In this document: piece by piece, positions 1 through 8,671 of the stretch
How positions within the stretch are numbered: the first letter of the stretch is position 1
Layout of the letters: the number at the start of each line of letters is the position of its first letter
Origin: Halorientalis persicus
Lineage (GTDB): Archaea > Halobacteriota > Halobacteria > Halobacteriales > Haloarculaceae
NCBI RefSeq assembly: GCF_900110215.1
Contig: NZ_FOCX01000005.1
Location: 62,001-126,000, forward strand
DNA length: 64,000 nt
Direction: 5' to 3'
The notes under the pieces: generated by a model
Databases searched by the model: none
What the model was told of the DNA's origin: nothing
What the model saw: only the letters and a program-made list of their open reading frames with translations
Translations under genes and position numbers: made by a program

Positions 1-1
1 A

Positions 2-21
2 ACCCACCACCTCCGGTGGGT
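2..21. repeat. Hairpin upstream of tfb
   Basis: A perfect 7-base inverted repeat (ACCCACC / GGTGGGT) with a 6-base loop lies just before the tfb promoter. It could be the terminator of a gene left of the window or a site controlling tfb. Only the symmetry is seen; the role is inferred. Confidence 0.5.
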
Positions 22-51
22 GGTTTGGTGCCGACTGACGTACCGAAGGGT

Positions 52-59
52 TTTTATAT
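52..59 (+). promoter_or_regulatory. TATA box of the tfb gene
   Basis: TTTTATAT is centred about 30 bases before the ATG at 86. This spacing fits an archaeal TATA box driving a leaderless or nearly leaderless transcript, and it supports the start at 86 over the upstream in-frame ATG at 20. Confidence 0.65.
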
Positions 60-85
60 GCTCCTGCTTGTTCTATATAAGAACG

Positions 86-1054
86 ATGGTTCGTCCGAGT
101 CGCCAGCGGGAGCGCGAGCAGGACCGAGAGACCGAGAAAGAGACTGGGGACGACGAGGAGATGCAGAGTTGTCCCGAGTGCGAGTCAGCAAACCTGGTAT
201 CGAGCGCTGACGGGGGTGAAATCGTCTGTGAGGACTGCGGGCTGGTGATCGAAGAGGAGAACATCGACCGGGGTCCCGAGTGGCGCGCGTTCAACCACAG
301 CGAGCGACAGAGCAAGTCCCGCGTGGGCGCGCCGACGACCCAGACGATGCACGACAAGGGGCTGACCACACAGATCGACTGGAAGGACAAAGACGCCTAC
401 GGGCAGTCGCTGTCCTCGGAGAAGCGGAGCCAGATGCACCGGCTCCGGAAGTGGCAGGAGCGCATCCGGACCAAAGACGCCGGCGAGCGCAACCTCCAGT
501 TCGCGCTCAGCGAGATCGACCGGATGGCGTCCGCGCTTGGCGTCCCGCGTTCGGTCCGGGAGGTCGCCTCCGTCATCTATCGGCGGGCGCTCAACGAGGA
601 CCTGATCCGTGGCCGTTCCATCGAGGGCGTCGCCACGTCCTGTCTGTACGCCGCCTGTCGCCAGGAGGGCATCCCGCGCTCGCTGGAAGAAGTCTCGGAC
701 GTGTCACGGGTCGACCAGAAAGAGATCGGCCGGACCTACCGCTACGTCGCTCAGGAACTGTCCCTGAAGATGGAGCCGGTCGACCCCAAACAGTACGTCC
801 CCCGCTTCGCCTCGGACCTGAACCTCAGCGAGGAGGTTCAGTCCAAGGCCAACGACATCATCGACGAGACAGCCGAGAAGGGCCTGCTCTCGGGCAAGTC
901 CCCGACCGGCTACGCCGCCGCGGCCATCTACGCCGCCTCCCTGCTCTGTAACGAAAAAAAGACCCAGCGTGAAGTCGCCGACGTGGCCCAGGTGACCGAG
1001 GTCACCATCCGGAACCGCTACCAGGAACAGATCGAAGCCATCGGCGTCCGGTAA
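86..1054 (+). CDS. tfb: Transcription initiation factor IIB (TFB)
   Basis: 322-residue TFB, which bridges TBP-bound promoter DNA and RNA polymerase. The N-terminal zinc ribbon has C29-x2-C32 and C48-x2-C51 (CPEC, CEDC). It is followed by the B-finger region ([18 protein letters not shown]) and two cyclin-like repeats, about residues 125-215 and 220-315, with the usual basic face and helix-turn-helix ([18 protein letters not shown]). Length is normal for haloarchaeal TFBs. The ATG at 86 is chosen because the TATA box sits at 52-59, inside any longer reading frame. Haloarchaea carry several TFB paralogues, and I cannot tell which one this is. The gene runs tail-to-tail with sop2, 15 bases away. 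Confidence 0.96.
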   Translation: MVRPSRQREREQDRETEKETGDDEEMQSCPECESANLVSSADGGEIVCEDCGLVIEEENIDRGPEWRAFNHSERQSKSRVGAPTTQTMHDKGLTTQIDWKDKDAYGQSLSSEKRSQMHRLRKWQERIRTKDAGERNLQFALSEIDRMASALGVPRSVREVASVIYRRALNEDLIRGRSIEGVATSCLYAACRQEGIPRSLEEVSDVSRVDQKEIGRTYRYVAQELSLKMEPVDPKQYVPRFASDLNLSEEVQSKANDIIDETAEKGLLSGKSPTGYAAAAIYAASLLCNEKKTQREVADVAQVTEVTIRNRYQEQIEAIGVR

Positions 1055-1069
1055 GACGCCGACTCTTTC

Positions 1070-1789
1070 TCAGTCCGCCGTCGAAACGTCTTCAGCGGCG
1101 GGTGCGGCGTCGTCGGACCCGACCAGCGACGAGACCGCGCGACCGTTGAGCGCGATCAGGCCGAATCCGATCTTCGCTACCACGTCGATGTACGTGACGA
1201 CGAGCGCCTGCGTCTCCAGGTCCAGCAGGCCGAGACCGCTCTGGGCCAGCACCCAGATGACCGGATAGATCAGCCACAGCACCGCGATGAAGTTCAACAG
1301 GGTCCGGTGCGTGCCGGCCACGTCCTCGTTGCCCGTGCGAGCGGCGTCGGTGATCGGCCCGTACAGCAGGTAGAGTACGCGGACGAACGCCAGGCCACCG
1401 GCGGCGAACAGGATCCACTTCAGCGGTCCCTCGACGTACGCCCCGGCCAGGCCCAGCACGATGGTCAGGGCCTGCACGCCGGCGACCTCCCAGAGGTACC
1501 GGCCGGTGACGCCGACGAGCAGGGCCAGATACGCCACGTGCATCGGCGTGGTCAACAGCCAGTCGATGTACCGAACCACGTATACAGTGTGGCCGTCCAT
1601 GGCCTGGAGCGTCCCGATCTCGGCGCTCAGAAGGGCGTAAGCCACTGCGGCCGTCACCCCGACGCCGATCAGCAGCCAGTCCTCGCGAGCGCGCTCGCCG
1701 GGCGCGCGCCACAGCGCGTATCCCATCGCGAGCGTCCCGCCGATCATTCCGAGCGTCCCGAGCGTGAACCAGGTTGTGATGTCCGTCAT
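1070..1789 (-). CDS. sop2: Sensory rhodopsin II-like phototaxis receptor
   Basis: 239-residue seven-helix retinal protein. Helix C reads RYIDWLLTTPMHVAY: D76 is the Schiff-base counterion and Y87 replaces the proton donor D96 of bacteriorhodopsin, which marks a sensor rather than a pump. The retinal lysine is K206 (YIDVVAKIGF). SRII-like features are LYGPITDAA at the end of helix E, Y175 in IYPVIW, and a full-length HtrII-type transducer gene 2 bases upstream. SRI-type helix features are absent. Oddities are A205 just before the lysine, where SRII proteins normally have Thr, and H84 at the position of BR Leu93, a known colour-tuning site. In the membrane it should bind HtrII and signal to CheA. 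Start is the ATG directly after the htr2 stop. Confidence 0.9.
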   Translation of the reverse strand: MTDITTWFTLGTLGMIGGTLAMGYALWRAPGERAREDWLLIGVGVTAAVAYALLSAEIGTLQAMDGHTVYVVRYIDWLLTTPMHVAYLALLVGVTGRYLWEVAGVQALTIVLGLAGAYVEGPLKWILFAAGGLAFVRVLYLLYGPITDAARTGNEDVAGTHRTLLNFIAVLWLIYPVIWVLAQSGLGLLDLETQALVVTYIDVVAKIGFGLIALNGRAVSSLVGSDDAAPAAEDVSTAD

Positions 1790-1791
1790 AG

Positions 1792-4095
1792 TCAGTCGTC
1801 AGTAGTCGCGGTCGTGTTCGACGACCCCGCGGCCGCATTGAGCGCTTCCGCCTCGAACCGGTCGAGGAGATTCGATAGCTCCTGTGCCCGCGCCTGCAGC
1901 GCTTCGGCGTTGTTCGCCACCTCGTCGATGGAGTCGGTCTGTTCGTCGGCCGCCTCGGCCACCGTGTTGGCCTCCGAGGAGGTCTGCTGGCTGATCGCCG
2001 TCAGGTGGTCGATGGTGCCCATCACCTCCTGGGCGGTCCGGGCCTGTTCGGCCGTCGCGTCGTCGATCTCCTGGATGCCCGTGTCGAGTTCCTCCGTGTA
2101 CTCCACGATGGTCTCCAGGGCGTCGACGGCGTCCTCGACCGTCGCGACGCCGTCGGTGATCCGGTCCTGGGTCTGCTCCATCGTCTCGACGGTGTCGCCG
2201 GCCTGGCTCTGGACGCGGTCGATCCGCTGTTCGATGTCGTTGGCGGCGTCTTTGGTCTCCTCCGCCAGCTGTTTGACCTCGTCGGCGACGACGGCGAAGC
2301 CTTCGCCGGCCTCGCCCGCCCGCGCGGCCTCGATGGAGGCGTTCAACGCGAGCATATTCGTCTGCTCGACGATGTTCGTGATGACGCTCACGATGTCGCC
2401 GATCTCGGACAGTTCCTCGTCGAGGGCGTTCATCTCTTCGACCGTGCGGTCGGTCTCCTCCTCGATGGCGCTCATGCCCTGGATAGCCTCCTGGGCGGCC
2501 TCCCGGCCGGTCTCGCCGACTTCGGCGGCTTTCTGGGACGTGTCGGCGACCTCCTGGGCCGAGGAGGCGACTTCTTCGGCCGTCGCCGAGAGGTTCTCCA
2601 TCTCGCCGGCGGCGTCCTGGAGCGAGTCGGACTGTTCGCTCGCGCCGTCGTAGATCTCCCGGATGGACTCCCGGACCTGCTGGCTGGCTTCCTCGACCGT
2701 CGTCGCGCTCTGGTCGACCTCCCGACTGGACTGGAGGACGTTCTCCGCGAACGCCTGCGTGTTGGCGACGGTCGCTTCGAGGTCCGTGATCGCCTCGTTG
2801 ATCGCCGTGCCGATTTCGGCCATCGCCTCGTTCTCGGCGTCGGTGTCGGCCCGCGCCGTGAGGTCCCCGTCCGCGACGGCCCCGAGGACCGCTCCGTAGT
2901 CCTCGGCTTTCCGCTGGAGCTGATCGTTCAGTGCCTGTGCCTCCTCGCGCTCGCGTTCCGCCTCCTCGCGTGCCTGTTCGGCCTCCTTTTTGGCCGTCTC
3001 GGCCGCTTCTTTGGCGTCTTCGGTCTCCCGAATCTTCGAGCGCAGCGACCCGCGCATCCGGTCGAACGAGTCGTACAGCGTCCCGATCTCGTCGTCACGG
3101 ACGGTGTTCAGGTCCACGTCGAGGTTCCCGTCCGCCATCGACTCGGCCCGGCCGGCCAGCCGGCGCAAAGAGATCGCCGTCCCGCTCCCGATGGTCACGC
3201 CGACGAGGCCGAGGTTGATGACGGCGAGCAGGATGAGCCCGATCAGGTCGGCGCTGATCTGATCGCCGAGCGCGTAGGCCTGCTGGGCGGGACTGTGGAC
3301 CATCACGGTCCAGTCCTGGGCGGACATCCCGGCCATGCCCATCACGATAGTCTCACCGTGCAGGTCCCGCTCCATGAACTGCGTCTCGCCACTCCCGCCC
3401 TCGTGTTCGGTCATGATCATCGAGGTGTTCGGGTGAGCGACGTACCGGCCCTGGTCGTCGACGACGACGGTCGAGGTGTTGCCACGCGCCGCCGAGAGTG
3501 CCTCCGTCCGACTCGCCAAATCGGTCATATACACGAGCGCCTTGTCCTCGGCCCCCGGGACCGGCGTCACGACGGCCAGGATCGGATGGTCGGCGATGGG
3601 GACGCGGAAGGGTTCGGAGATGTACACGTCGGAGGGCCCGTCGAAGTTCGGTGGGTCGGTCGCGAACGGTGCGCCCTGATCGGCCGGGCTGACCCCGACG
3701 AACTGCTCGTTCGAGCTCGCCTCGAAGGTCATGCTCGACGTGTTCAGGTAGTGGACCGCCACCACGTCCTTGGGGACGCGGTCGTTCGCGACCCGCGACC
3801 GGAGCGCGTCGTTGATCGCCGCCCGATCGCCGGACGCGAAGACCGACAGTTCGGCCGTCGTCCGTACGTCACCTTTCACCGCACCCATCCACGTGTCCAG
3901 TTGCTGTGCGCGAGTTTCGGCGCTGGTCACGAGCTGGTCTTGTACGTCCTCCTGGAGCGTCGCCTGCGCCTGGGCGTTGATCACGGCACCCGAAACGACC
4001 ACGACGAGAATGGCTAGCGCCAGTGCGAACCCGAGCCGTCTCGTGTATCGCTTGCTGACGAACGCCGGGAGGAGTGAATCCCGATCCGCTGTCAT
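1792..4095 (-). CDS. htr2: Sensory rhodopsin transducer HtrII (chemotaxis transducer)
   Basis: 767-residue methyl-accepting transducer, close in length to Halobacterium HtrII. TM1 is about residues 20-42. A large extracellular domain of about 240 residues follows, with a Cache-like motif (RYVAHPNTS), so it may also sense a small molecule as HsHtrII senses serine. TM2 is about 283-305, then HAMP, and a long cytoplasmic coiled coil whose hairpin tip is conserved ([20 protein letters not shown], about residues 560-585). It couples the rhodopsin encoded by the next gene to the CheA/CheW flagellar (archaellum) control system. It is the first gene of a two-gene operon; the spacing to sop2 is 2 bases. 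No che gene is in the window. Confidence 0.95.
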   Translation of the reverse strand: MTADRDSLLPAFVSKRYTRRLGFALALAILVVVVSGAVINAQAQATLQEDVQDQLVTSAETRAQQLDTWMGAVKGDVRTTAELSVFASGDRAAINDALRSRVANDRVPKDVVAVHYLNTSSMTFEASSNEQFVGVSPADQGAPFATDPPNFDGPSDVYISEPFRVPIADHPILAVVTPVPGAEDKALVYMTDLASRTEALSAARGNTSTVVVDDQGRYVAHPNTSMIMTEHEGGSGETQFMERDLHGETIVMGMAGMSAQDWTVMVHSPAQQAYALGDQISADLIGLILLAVINLGLVGVTIGSGTAISLRRLAGRAESMADGNLDVDLNTVRDDEIGTLYDSFDRMRGSLRSKIRETEDAKEAAETAKKEAEQAREEAEREREEAQALNDQLQRKAEDYGAVLGAVADGDLTARADTDAENEAMAEIGTAINEAITDLEATVANTQAFAENVLQSSREVDQSATTVEEASQQVRESIREIYDGASEQSDSLQDAAGEMENLSATAEEVASSAQEVADTSQKAAEVGETGREAAQEAIQGMSAIEEETDRTVEEMNALDEELSEIGDIVSVITNIVEQTNMLALNASIEAARAGEAGEGFAVVADEVKQLAEETKDAANDIEQRIDRVQSQAGDTVETMEQTQDRITDGVATVEDAVDALETIVEYTEELDTGIQEIDDATAEQARTAQEVMGTIDHLTAISQQTSSEANTVAEAADEQTDSIDEVANNAEALQARAQELSNLLDRFEAEALNAAAGSSNTTATTDD

Positions 4096-4235
4096 TGACT
4101 AAACACTCGACTGTCCTCTAGTAAGGCTTCCTCCGCGGTTCTCAGACCTGATAACTCCTGTGGCCGTCCGGCCGCGATTCGGTTTCGATAGCTGACCCGA
4201 TAGGCGCCTCGTCGGCGGGAATCAGCAAAACAGTC

Positions 4236-5804
4236 ATGACGGATGGTGCCAAAGCCACGACAGGTCAGGACGATTCCATGGCAGAGCCAGGTGAGAACGC
4301 GTCGGCGGAGATCGGCGCCGCTGTCCGGGCGGTGCTGGCGGATCCAGCCGGAGAGCGGGCCCAGATTCCGACGCTGTTGGCCGCGCTGGACGCGGGCGAC
4401 CAGGAGTCGCGGCTCTCGGCTGCGTGGGCGCTGACACTGGTGGCGACCGCGAACCCGGATCTCGTCGAGGCCATCGCCAGGCGGCTCGCGGATCGGCTGG
4501 TCGCCGACACCCGCCAGCTGGAGACCCGGCACACCCTGGGCTATCTCCGGGGGCGCTACCCCGACCGGGTCGACGGTGTCCTCGAAGACCTGGCCGAGGA
4601 AGCCGACGAACGCGACCGCCGTCGTCGCTATCTGGAGCTCTCACAGGGGTTCGCCCGGAGCGACTACGTCGGGCAGCCCGAACGGAACCGGGACGTGGGC
4701 CGGACGCAGACGCCTGCCGAAGCTGGATCGCCCGGCCCCCAGCGCGTCTACCGCGAGGAAGGGGAGGCCGTCGCCGGCCCGCCCGAGGACACCCGGGGCG
4801 ACGACGCACGAGACCGGCTAGCCGACGAACCGGACGGGACGGCAACCGACGCCGAGGACGGTGAGACAGCTGACGAGGCTGTCGAAGCGGATGTCGAAGA
4901 CACGGACGCGCCCCGGTCACCGGCCGCCCAGCGCCGGGAACAGGCGGCCGAGCTGGCGGCGGTGGCAGACACCGTCGGCCTCGATCGGATCGCCGCGAAC
5001 AGCCGGTTCGACGAGCTACAGGTCGTTTCACGCGGGATCGATGGCCGTTTCGCGACCGTCTACCGGACGCGGGCGACCGTCGACGGGTCCGAAGACGGCG
5101 TCGCACTGGGCCTGTTCGACCCGCCCGAAGACGGGGCCGGGTTCGAGGCCAGCGTAGCGAACCAACTCGAAAACTGGGCGGCCGTCTCCGACCACGACGG
5201 GGTTGCGACTCTCTACGACTGGGGTACCGATCCCTCGCTGTGGATGGCGGCGGCGTTCACCGCGGAGTCGCTATACGACCGGCTCGATCTCTCCCTCGAC
5301 GAAGCGATCTGGAGCGGACGCAGGGTCGCCGAGGCGGTCGCTGCCATCCACCAGCGCGGCGTCGTCCACGCCGGCATCGATCCTTACAGTGTGGTCTATA
5401 CAGGCACGACCATCGCGAACCGACAGCGGCCACTGGTTTCGAACGTCGGTCTGCTGACTGCGATGCGGATGTACGTCGACCCCGCGTCGCTGCTCGACCC
5501 TCGCTTCGCCGCTCCCGAATATTTCGACCGCGCGTACGGCGCCGTGGACCACGCCACCGACATCTACCAGCTCGGGGCTGTGATCTACTACCTCGTCACC
5601 GGCCGGCCGCCGTTCCAGGGCACCTACGGCGAGGTACGAACCGGCGTCCTCGAGTCGACACCGCCGCTGCCCTCGGAGATCAACCCCGAGATCCCGGCGT
5701 GGCTCGACGACGTGTTGGGGACGGCGATGGCCAAACAGAAGCTCACGCGCTACGAGACGGCGACCCAGATCGCCCGGGAACTCGAACGGAGGGCGGTGGA
5801 GTGA
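4236..5804 (+). CDS. HEAT-repeat / protein pseudokinase fusion
   Basis: 522 residues. Residues 20-135 form helical HEAT-like repeats (IPTLLAALDAGDQESRLSAA). Residues 150-250 are an acidic low-complexity linker, and residues 260-520 have a Ser/Thr kinase fold. The kinase fold is clear (FAAPEYFD activation-loop end; HATDIYQLGAVIYYLVTGRPPF), but catalytic residues are missing. HRDLKPxN reads H378-A-G-I-D-P-Y-S385, DFG reads N403-V-G, and the VAIK lysine position reads VALGL. It is therefore probably a pseudokinase that binds or scaffolds rather than phosphorylates. The stop overlaps the start of the next membrane-protein gene by 4 bases (GTGA), so the two are likely co-translated partners. An alternative start is the ATG at 4278. 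Confidence 0.85.
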   Translation: MTDGAKATTGQDDSMAEPGENASAEIGAAVRAVLADPAGERAQIPTLLAALDAGDQESRLSAAWALTLVATANPDLVEAIARRLADRLVADTRQLETRHTLGYLRGRYPDRVDGVLEDLAEEADERDRRRRYLELSQGFARSDYVGQPERNRDVGRTQTPAEAGSPGPQRVYREEGEAVAGPPEDTRGDDARDRLADEPDGTATDAEDGETADEAVEADVEDTDAPRSPAAQRREQAAELAAVADTVGLDRIAANSRFDELQVVSRGIDGRFATVYRTRATVDGSEDGVALGLFDPPEDGAGFEASVANQLENWAAVSDHDGVATLYDWGTDPSLWMAAAFTAESLYDRLDLSLDEAIWSGRRVAEAVAAIHQRGVVHAGIDPYSVVYTGTTIANRQRPLVSNVGLLTAMRMYVDPASLLDPRFAAPEYFDRAYGAVDHATDIYQLGAVIYYLVTGRPPFQGTYGEVRTGVLESTPPLPSEINPEIPAWLDDVLGTAMAKQKLTRYETATQIARELERRAVE

Positions 5805-6556
5805 CCGTCCCGCTCCAGACCTCGGTGTTCGGCCAGGACGCCGGCCTCGCGTTCGTCTTTTTCATCGCCTTCTCCCTGATGTTCGTGCTCGGCGTCCGGT
5901 TCGGACTCTACGCGTACCTCAACGGCGAACGTACCGAGATCGAGGCCCAATCGACGCTGTGGAACTACCTGTTGCTGGTCGGATTGACCGCCGCGCTGTA
6001 CGGCGCGCTCGGCGTCGTCGAAGCTGCGACGGCCGTCACCACCGCCGACGCGGTCCTGACTACCCCGTACCGCGACGGCGTGTTGCTCGCCTTCCTGCTC
6101 ACGCTCGCGCTGACGATGCGGGAGATCAACACCAACGAGGCGCTGGCCGACGCCGGCCGGACCGCCGAGGACCAACCGGCCACCCGCCGGTCCGTCGAGG
6201 TCGGCTTCGGGGTGTTGGTAACGACGAGTCTGTTCCTGTCCGGGATCTTCGGCCCGACGGACGTGCTGACCGCCGTCGAGGGCGTTGCCGCACTCGTCGT
6301 CGCCGGCTACGGCCTGACCTACGGCCGGCGACAGTTGACCCGGTCCGCGGTCCGGGGCACCCTGCTCGATTCACTCCTGCGCCACCTGCTCCCCGTCGTC
6401 GCGTTCGCGTTGCTCGTGCTAGTGGTCGACCTCACCCTGCTGGTCGGACTCACCGTCGGCGTCGTCCGGCACATTCAGGTCGTGTTCGTCATCATGACCG
6501 CGACGACGCTGATGACCGCGACAATCAAACTCCGGCAGAACGTGGCGGGCCTCTGA
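5801..6556 (+). CDS. Multi-pass membrane protein, unknown function
   Basis: 251 residues with about seven hydrophobic helices (for example VFFIAFSLMFVLGV, LLLVGLTAALYGAL, VVAFALLVLVVDLTLLVGLTVGVV). Most connecting loops are short, and one polar loop lies near residues 105-130. I recognise no family motif. The GTG start overlaps the stop of the pseudokinase gene (GTGA), which suggests translational coupling and a shared role, perhaps a membrane partner of the pseudokinase. The gene faces the glpQ-like gene tail-to-tail across a 175-base gap that holds a strong palindrome. Confidence 0.8.
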   Translation: MTVPLQTSVFGQDAGLAFVFFIAFSLMFVLGVRFGLYAYLNGERTEIEAQSTLWNYLLLVGLTAALYGALGVVEAATAVTTADAVLTTPYRDGVLLAFLLTLALTMREINTNEALADAGRTAEDQPATRRSVEVGFGVLVTTSLFLSGIFGPTDVLTAVEGVAALVVAGYGLTYGRRQLTRSAVRGTLLDSLLRHLLPVVAFALLVLVVDLTLLVGLTVGVVRHIQVVFVIMTATTLMTATIKLRQNVAGL

Positions 6557-6617
6557 GAGTTCGTTCGACCACGACCGGCGATAGATTTATGTCTGTGTCA
6601 CACTGAAAGCGAACTAC

Positions 6618-6637
6618 TGGCACAGATTTCTGTGCCA
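6618..6637. terminator. 20-base perfect palindrome between convergent genes
   Basis: TGGCACAGA, two T, TCTGTGCCA: 9-base arms with a 2-base loop, followed by a C-rich stretch. It lies between two genes that converge, so a shared transcript end or RNA-processing hairpin is the simplest reading. An operator is possible but less likely because no promoter faces it. Confidence 0.45.
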
Positions 6638-6731
6638 CCCCCACCATCCCCCCACCCTTCTTTCCGTTCGACGCCGGTAGCGGCCGCTTTCTGGTCGCTT
6701 CGTGTCCCGCTTCGCACCGAGCAGTCGCGGC

Positions 6732-7415
6732 TCAGTCGTCACAGACGGCGGGCCGGTCGACGATGACGCCGTCGACGCCGACCTCGGCGAGTGCCGCGGT
6801 GTCGTGGCGCGACGGGACAGTCCAGGCGTTGACATCGAGTCCTGCCTCGTGGGCGCGGTCGACGAACTCGTCGACACAGAGTTGCCAGTGTGGATGGATC
6901 GCTTCACAGCCCAGGTCGCGGGCCACGTTGAGCATCCCCTGCTCGTCGCCCTCGGCGGCGAGGAAGGCCAGTCGATCCGCACCCGCCTCGCTCGCGGCCT
7001 CGAGAACGTCGGCGGAGAACGCCGAGACGAGAACGTCGATCCCGGCGTCGTCGGCCGCGTCCAGCGCGTCTGCCGCGACACCGTCCTCCTTGAGGTCGAA
7101 GACGAGTTCGACACCCCCGGGTATGGACTCGAGGAGCGACGGGAGCGTCGGGACGCCTTCGCCTGATTCGAGGACGTCGAGAGCGGTCAGTTCGTCGGCG
7201 GACAACTCCGCGACCCGGCCGGTCCCGTCGGTCACCCGCTCGACGGTCTCGTCGTGGATCACGACGAGTTCGCCCGACCCACACCGGCGCACGTCGATCT
7301 CGATAACGTCCGTGTGTTCGGCTGCCGACCGGACAGCTGTGACTGTGTTCTCCGGGTTGACCTCGGCGAATCCCCTGTGGGCAATACAGCGCACGCCCCC
7401 CGCTGGGAGGGGCAC
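6732..7415 (-). CDS. Glycerophosphodiester phosphodiesterase (GlpQ/UgpQ family)
   Basis: 227 residues, a compact TIM-barrel GDPD. Catalytic and metal motifs are visible: IAHRGFAEVNPENT (HRG and the ENT motif), EIDVRRCG, VVIHDETVERVTDG, and FDLKEDG near residue 108. It should hydrolyse glycerophosphodiesters to glycerol-3-phosphate plus an alcohol, probably in the cytoplasm because no signal peptide is seen. The start is a GTG at 7415; a second GTG at 7394, just before the HRG motif, is also possible. It is divergent from the SDR gene. Confidence 0.9.
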   Translation of the reverse strand: MPLPAGGVRCIAHRGFAEVNPENTVTAVRSAAEHTDVIEIDVRRCGSGELVVIHDETVERVTDGTGRVAELSADELTALDVLESGEGVPTLPSLLESIPGGVELVFDLKEDGVAADALDAADDAGIDVLVSAFSADVLEAASEAGADRLAFLAAEGDEQGMLNVARDLGCEAIHPHWQLCVDEFVDRAHEAGLDVNAWTVPSRHDTAALAEVGVDGVIVDRPAVCDD

Positions 7416-7520
7416 GGAGAAAGAGTTTTCCCCCTATCAGAAACCGCGCTGTCGCGCCCTGCACCGGCATCCCCGTCGGTCACTCGTGGTTTTTTGCCGC
7501 TCGGGACGGTACGGCGTATC

Positions 7521-8228
7521 ATGCCAGTCGAGTTCGACTTCAGCGGCGAGACCGCACTGGTGTCGGGTGCAGGGGGTGCGCTCGGCAGCGCGGTGATCGA
7601 GGCGTTTCACGAGGCCGGCGCGGACGTCTGCGGTGCCGACATCGTCGGTCCGGACAGTGAGGACTTCCTCGCCGACCCTGACCCCGTCTGTCACCATCAG
7701 GCCGACTTCAGCGCCGAGGCCGAGGTCGCAGAAACCATCGAGACCGTCGCCGCGGAGAACGGCGGGCTCGATTACCTCTGTAACGTCGCGGGTACGTGGC
7801 GCGGCGGCACGCCCATCGAAGAGACCGAGGCCGAGGACTTCGACTTCCTGTTCGACGTGAACCTGAAGACGATGTTCCTGGCCTCGAAACACGCACTCCC
7901 CCACCTCCAGGACAGCGAGGGGGCCATCGTCTCGGTCTCCTCGCGGTCCTCGCTGGAAGGCGGCGAGGGCGACGGAATCTACCGCGCCAGCAAGGCCGGT
8001 GTGCGCCTGCTGACCGAGACCATCGCCGAGGAGAATCGCGGGGCCGTCCGGGCCAACGCGGTGATGCCCAGCGTCATCGACACGCCGATGAACCGGGAGA
8101 TGATGCCCGACGCCGACCACGACGAGTGGGTCGACCCGGCCGACATTGCCCAGACCGTGCTGGCGCTGTGTTCGGAGGCCACGAGCGTCACGAGCGGCGC
8201 GGCGGTTCCGGTGTACGGGGAGGCGTGA
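7521..8228 (+). CDS. Short-chain dehydrogenase/reductase (SDR)
   Basis: 235-residue classical SDR. The Rossmann nucleotide site is near the start (LVSGAGGALGSAV), the structural motif is NVAG, and the catalytic set is Ser in IVSVSSRSS plus Y-x3-K in YRASKAG. The acidic residue after beta-2 (GADIVG) favours NAD over NADP. The substrate cannot be read from sequence. The ATG at 7521 starts exactly at the Rossmann domain; longer frames add unrelated residues. It is tail-to-tail with the ArsR-type regulator gene, 8 bases away. Confidence 0.9.
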   Translation: MPVEFDFSGETALVSGAGGALGSAVIEAFHEAGADVCGADIVGPDSEDFLADPDPVCHHQADFSAEAEVAETIETVAAENGGLDYLCNVAGTWRGGTPIEETEAEDFDFLFDVNLKTMFLASKHALPHLQDSEGAIVSVSSRSSLEGGEGDGIYRASKAGVRLLTETIAEENRGAVRANAVMPSVIDTPMNREMMPDADHDEWVDPADIAQTVLALCSEATSVTSGAAVPVYGEA

Positions 8229-8236
8229 ATCCGGCC

Positions 8237-8611
8237 CTATCGCTCGTCAGCGCGTTCCCGCAGCGTCTCGAACAGCGGTTCGACCAGCCGGTCGCCGAGT
8301 GCCGAGAGTTCGTAGAACCGGGAGCCGTCCCGGGTCCGTTTCCGAACGAGCGCGGTCTCTTCGAGGGTGTCGAGGTGGTGGTAGAGGTCACGCTGTTTCC
8401 GGCCCGTCAACTCGGCCAGTTCGCCGGAGCTGAGCCCGTCTTCCTCGGCCAGCAGGTACAGGATGGGGAACCGGACCTCGCTGGCGACAGCCGCCAGCCG
8501 ACCGAGTTCGCGGTCGAAGTCCAGCACGTCCCCCAGAAGCTCCGTCTCGACGCGCTCACGGGCCTGCGACCGCTGGCCGTCCGCCTGTGTCTCTTTGGTC
8601 CGTTCGCTCAT
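8237..8611 (-). CDS. ArsR-type winged-helix transcription regulator
   Basis: 124 residues. A winged helix-turn-helix spans about residues 40-105 (VRFPILYLLAEEDGLSSGELAELTG, then RKQRDLYHHLDTLEE as recognition helix, and a wing at RKRTRDGSRFYELSA). No cysteine metal-binding pair is present, so it is not an obvious metal sensor. It is divergent from the DUF7509-like gene. The 60-base gap holds a dyad that overlaps the TATA-like elements of both genes, which suggests repression of itself and its neighbour. An ATG at 8611 is preferred over the GTG at 8620 because of its spacing to the TATA element. Confidence 0.85.
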   Translation of the reverse strand: MSERTKETQADGQRSQARERVETELLGDVLDFDRELGRLAAVASEVRFPILYLLAEEDGLSSGELAELTGRKQRDLYHHLDTLEETALVRKRTRDGSRFYELSALGDRLVEPLFETLRERADER

Positions 8612-8636
8612 ATCCGTCACTTGCCGGGCGACCGAG

Positions 8637-8660
8637 TTAAGTCTTAACCCGAATTAAGAC
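8637..8660. promoter_or_regulatory. Dyad operator over divergent promoters
   Basis: Two overlapping symmetries share the half-site CTTAA/TTAAG. TTAAG-T-CTTAA is at 8637-8647, and GTCTTAA-N6-TTAAGAC is at 8641-8660 (perfect 7-base arms). The block sits about 27-30 bases before both ATGs (8611 minus, 8672 plus), where the TATA boxes should be. This fits a repressor site for the adjacent winged-helix protein. Binding is inferred. Confidence 0.6.
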
Positions 8661-8671
8661 AATAGAATTAA

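Noticed and set aside
2005-4017. Long plus-strand open frame opposite htr2
   Set aside because: It is a GC-driven antisense frame; the minus strand encodes a complete transducer with all family motifs.
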